Assembly (NCBI GenBank): GCA_014860225.1
Contig: JACZKE010000023.1
Location: 1 to 64,000 of the forward strand
Reading direction: 5' to 3'
DNA: 64,000 nt
From: Desulfuromonadales bacterium
Lineage (GTDB): Bacteria; Desulfobacterota; Desulfuromonadia; Desulfuromonadales; BM103
The position numbers and the translations under genes were made by a program. Below the pieces are notes generated by a model, which worked only from the letters and a program-made list of their open reading frames with translations, did not search any database and was not told the origin of the DNA. Positions within the stretch are counted from its first letter, which is position 1; every line of letters starts with the position of its first letter. Of the stretch, positions 62,884-64,000 are shown one piece after another.

Positions 62884-64000
62884 TCACATCCCTTGTTTGA
62901 AATAGTTTCCGATAGCTTCAACCAGGTCATCAAGTGTCGAGTCAATTGGCTCGATTACGACTTTGAAACCTAGATCTCTGGCAGTTTTGCTGGTCAAAGG
63001 GCCGATTGAGGCGACCGGGATTTTTTGAGCCAGGGACAACTGTTCAGCATCGAGCAGGTCAACGAAATTCTGTACTGTTGACGATGCGGTAAAGGTCAGC
63101 AGGTCGAGCCGGTCGGCAAGGGCATGCCGCAGGTTCTCTGCGGCACTAACCGGTGGTGCGCTGGCGTAGGCGACCGGAGCAATGACTTCGGCACCGGCTG
63201 CCGTCAGCTCAGCCGTGATCAGGTTGCGGGCCAGGGCGGCTTTTGGATAGAGCAGACGTTTGCCAAAAACCCGGTCTTTAAGCAGGGCGACTATGCCTTC
63301 GGCGCGATAATCCTCTGGCATCAGGTCGGCGTTGACACCGTGAGAGGCGAGGGCTTCGGCGCTCTTCGGTCCGACCGCAACCGTCTGCAGGCCGGCCAGA
63401 GCACGGGCATCGTATCCTTGTACTGTCAGGCGGTCAAAAAAAGCGGAGACGGCATTGACTGAAGTCAGTACCAGGTAATCGATGTAGCCGAGCTCGTTAA
63501 TCGCCTGATCGAGCTCAGCAAAAGACGCTGGGGGGATGATCTCTATCGTCGGTACCACTATCGCTTCTGCACCCAGCTCTTCCAGAGCTGTCGTCAACTC
63601 AGTTGCCTGTTCTGCTGCCCGGGTGACCAGCACCCGACGTCCCGATAGCGGGCGGTTGTCGAACCATCGCAACTCATCGCGAAGACTGTTGACTTCGCCA
63701 ACAAAGATCACTGCCGGCGGCTTGAAATTTAGCAAACTGACTTTGCCTGCAATGGTGGTTAGATCCCCTGTCAACGTTTCCTGGCGGGGCAGGGTCGCCC
63801 AGCGTACCACGGCCACCGGTGTTTGTGGTGAACGGCCATGAGTGATCAACTTTTTGCAGATGTTCTCTAGATTGGCCATTCCCATATAGAAGACCAAGGT
63901 ACCGACAGACGCGGCAAGTTTGTCCCAGTCAAGCGAGGAGAGCCTCTTGTCCGGACCTTCGTGGCCAGTTATAAAGCCAAGAGTGGTGGTGTAGTCGCGA
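62884..64000 (-). CDS. cobA/hemD: CobA-HemD fusion (uroporphyrinogen-III methyltransferase / synthase), 5' truncated
   Basis: Open to the window end, so the N-terminal part is missing. The first visible residues ([39 protein letters not shown]) are the C-terminal half of an SAM-dependent uroporphyrinogen-III C-methyltransferase (CobA), continuing to [19 protein letters not shown]. After a linker ([20 protein letters not shown]) comes the uroporphyrinogen-III synthase HemD ([35 protein letters not shown]). The two-domain fusion is typical of Geobacter relatives. It leads into sirohaem and haem routes. The in-frame TTG at 63897 is not the real start. Confidence 0.93.
   Translation of the reverse strand, partial: RDYTTTLGFITGHEGPDKRLSSLDWDKLAASVGTLVFYMGMANLENICKKLITHGRSPQTPVAVVRWATLPRQETLTGDLTTIAGKVSLLNFKPPAVIFVGEVNSLRDELRWFDNRPLSGRRVLVTRAAEQATELTTALEELGAEAIVVPTIEIIPPASFAELDQAINELGYIDYLVLTSVNAVSAFFDRLTVQGYDARALAGLQTVAVGPKSAEALASHGVNADLMPEDYRAEGIVALLKDRVFGKRLLYPKAALARNLITAELTAAGAEVIAPVAYASAPPVSAAENLRHALADRLDLLTFTASSTVQNFVDLLDAEQLSLAQKIPVASIGPLTSKTARDLGFKVVIEPIDSTLDDLVEAIGNYFKQGM

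Overview
The window reads as chromosome of a Desulfuromonadales-type anaerobe (Geobacter/Desulfuromonas relatives). The evidence is the gene content: a CbcL-like nonahaem c/dihaem b quinol oxidase, an octahaem NapC-type cytochrome, a Cbc-like operon (multihaem cytochrome, FeS protein, NrfD), a periplasmic Hya-type [NiFe] hydrogenase, a short F0 cluster atpZ-I-B-E, a CobA-HemD fusion and haem-carrying periplasmic sensors. No rRNA, complete tRNA, CRISPR array, prophage or transposase was seen.

Layout. 1-11 kb: a 5'-truncated katG, a small membrane protein, a NYN-LOTUS RNase-like gene, a methyltransferase, a zinc-ligand-free rpsD paralogue with a Fur-type palindrome, membrane haem proteins, a LysE exporter, a short-chain-dehydrogenase-like protein and an archease-rtcB pair. 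11-16 kb: hydrogenase operon (small subunit, large subunit, cytochrome b, maturation protease, lipoprotein cytochrome c). 16-25 kb: pckA behind a terminator-bearing leader, an asparaginase-like protein, two multihaem inner-membrane cytochromes on the minus strand, the F0 genes and a cache-domain protein. 25-40 kb: DEAD-box helicase, TPR protein, an MCP/metallo-hydrolase/unknown 611-residue operon, an EF-G, an ACT-malic enzyme and a GAF/sigma-54 activator. 40-46 kb: an Fe-S/metal-handling and sulfur group with two decayed genes (DUF134 and an IscU/NifU scaffold). 46-57.4 kb: a haem-sensing two-component system followed by the cytochrome operon it probably controls (sigma-54 promoter plus two matching palindromes), then ccsA/resB-like genes. 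57.5-64 kb: a ZIP transporter, small secreted proteins, cobO, an M16 peptidase, hemB and a cobA-hemD fusion running off the end.

The genes combine into respiratory electron flow (hydrogen and quinol oxidation to periplasmic multihaem cytochromes), the haem supply and cytochrome maturation this needs, and redox sensing by c-haem sensor domains. Three families of short non-autonomous repeats of 165-181 bp are scattered between genes. All begin TAG and end CTA, as expected for insertion at TA. They abut or supply the ends of several genes: a stop codon for the methyltransferase, the last codons of the M16 peptidase, and an in-frame open stretch upstream of the EF-G gene.

The most interesting items are the haem-sensor/sigma-54/palindrome circuit around 46-55 kb and its possible extension to the cbcL region, the Asp-for-Cys substitution in the hydrogenase small subunit, the operator over the zinc-free rpsD promoter, the pckA leader terminator, and the repeat families.
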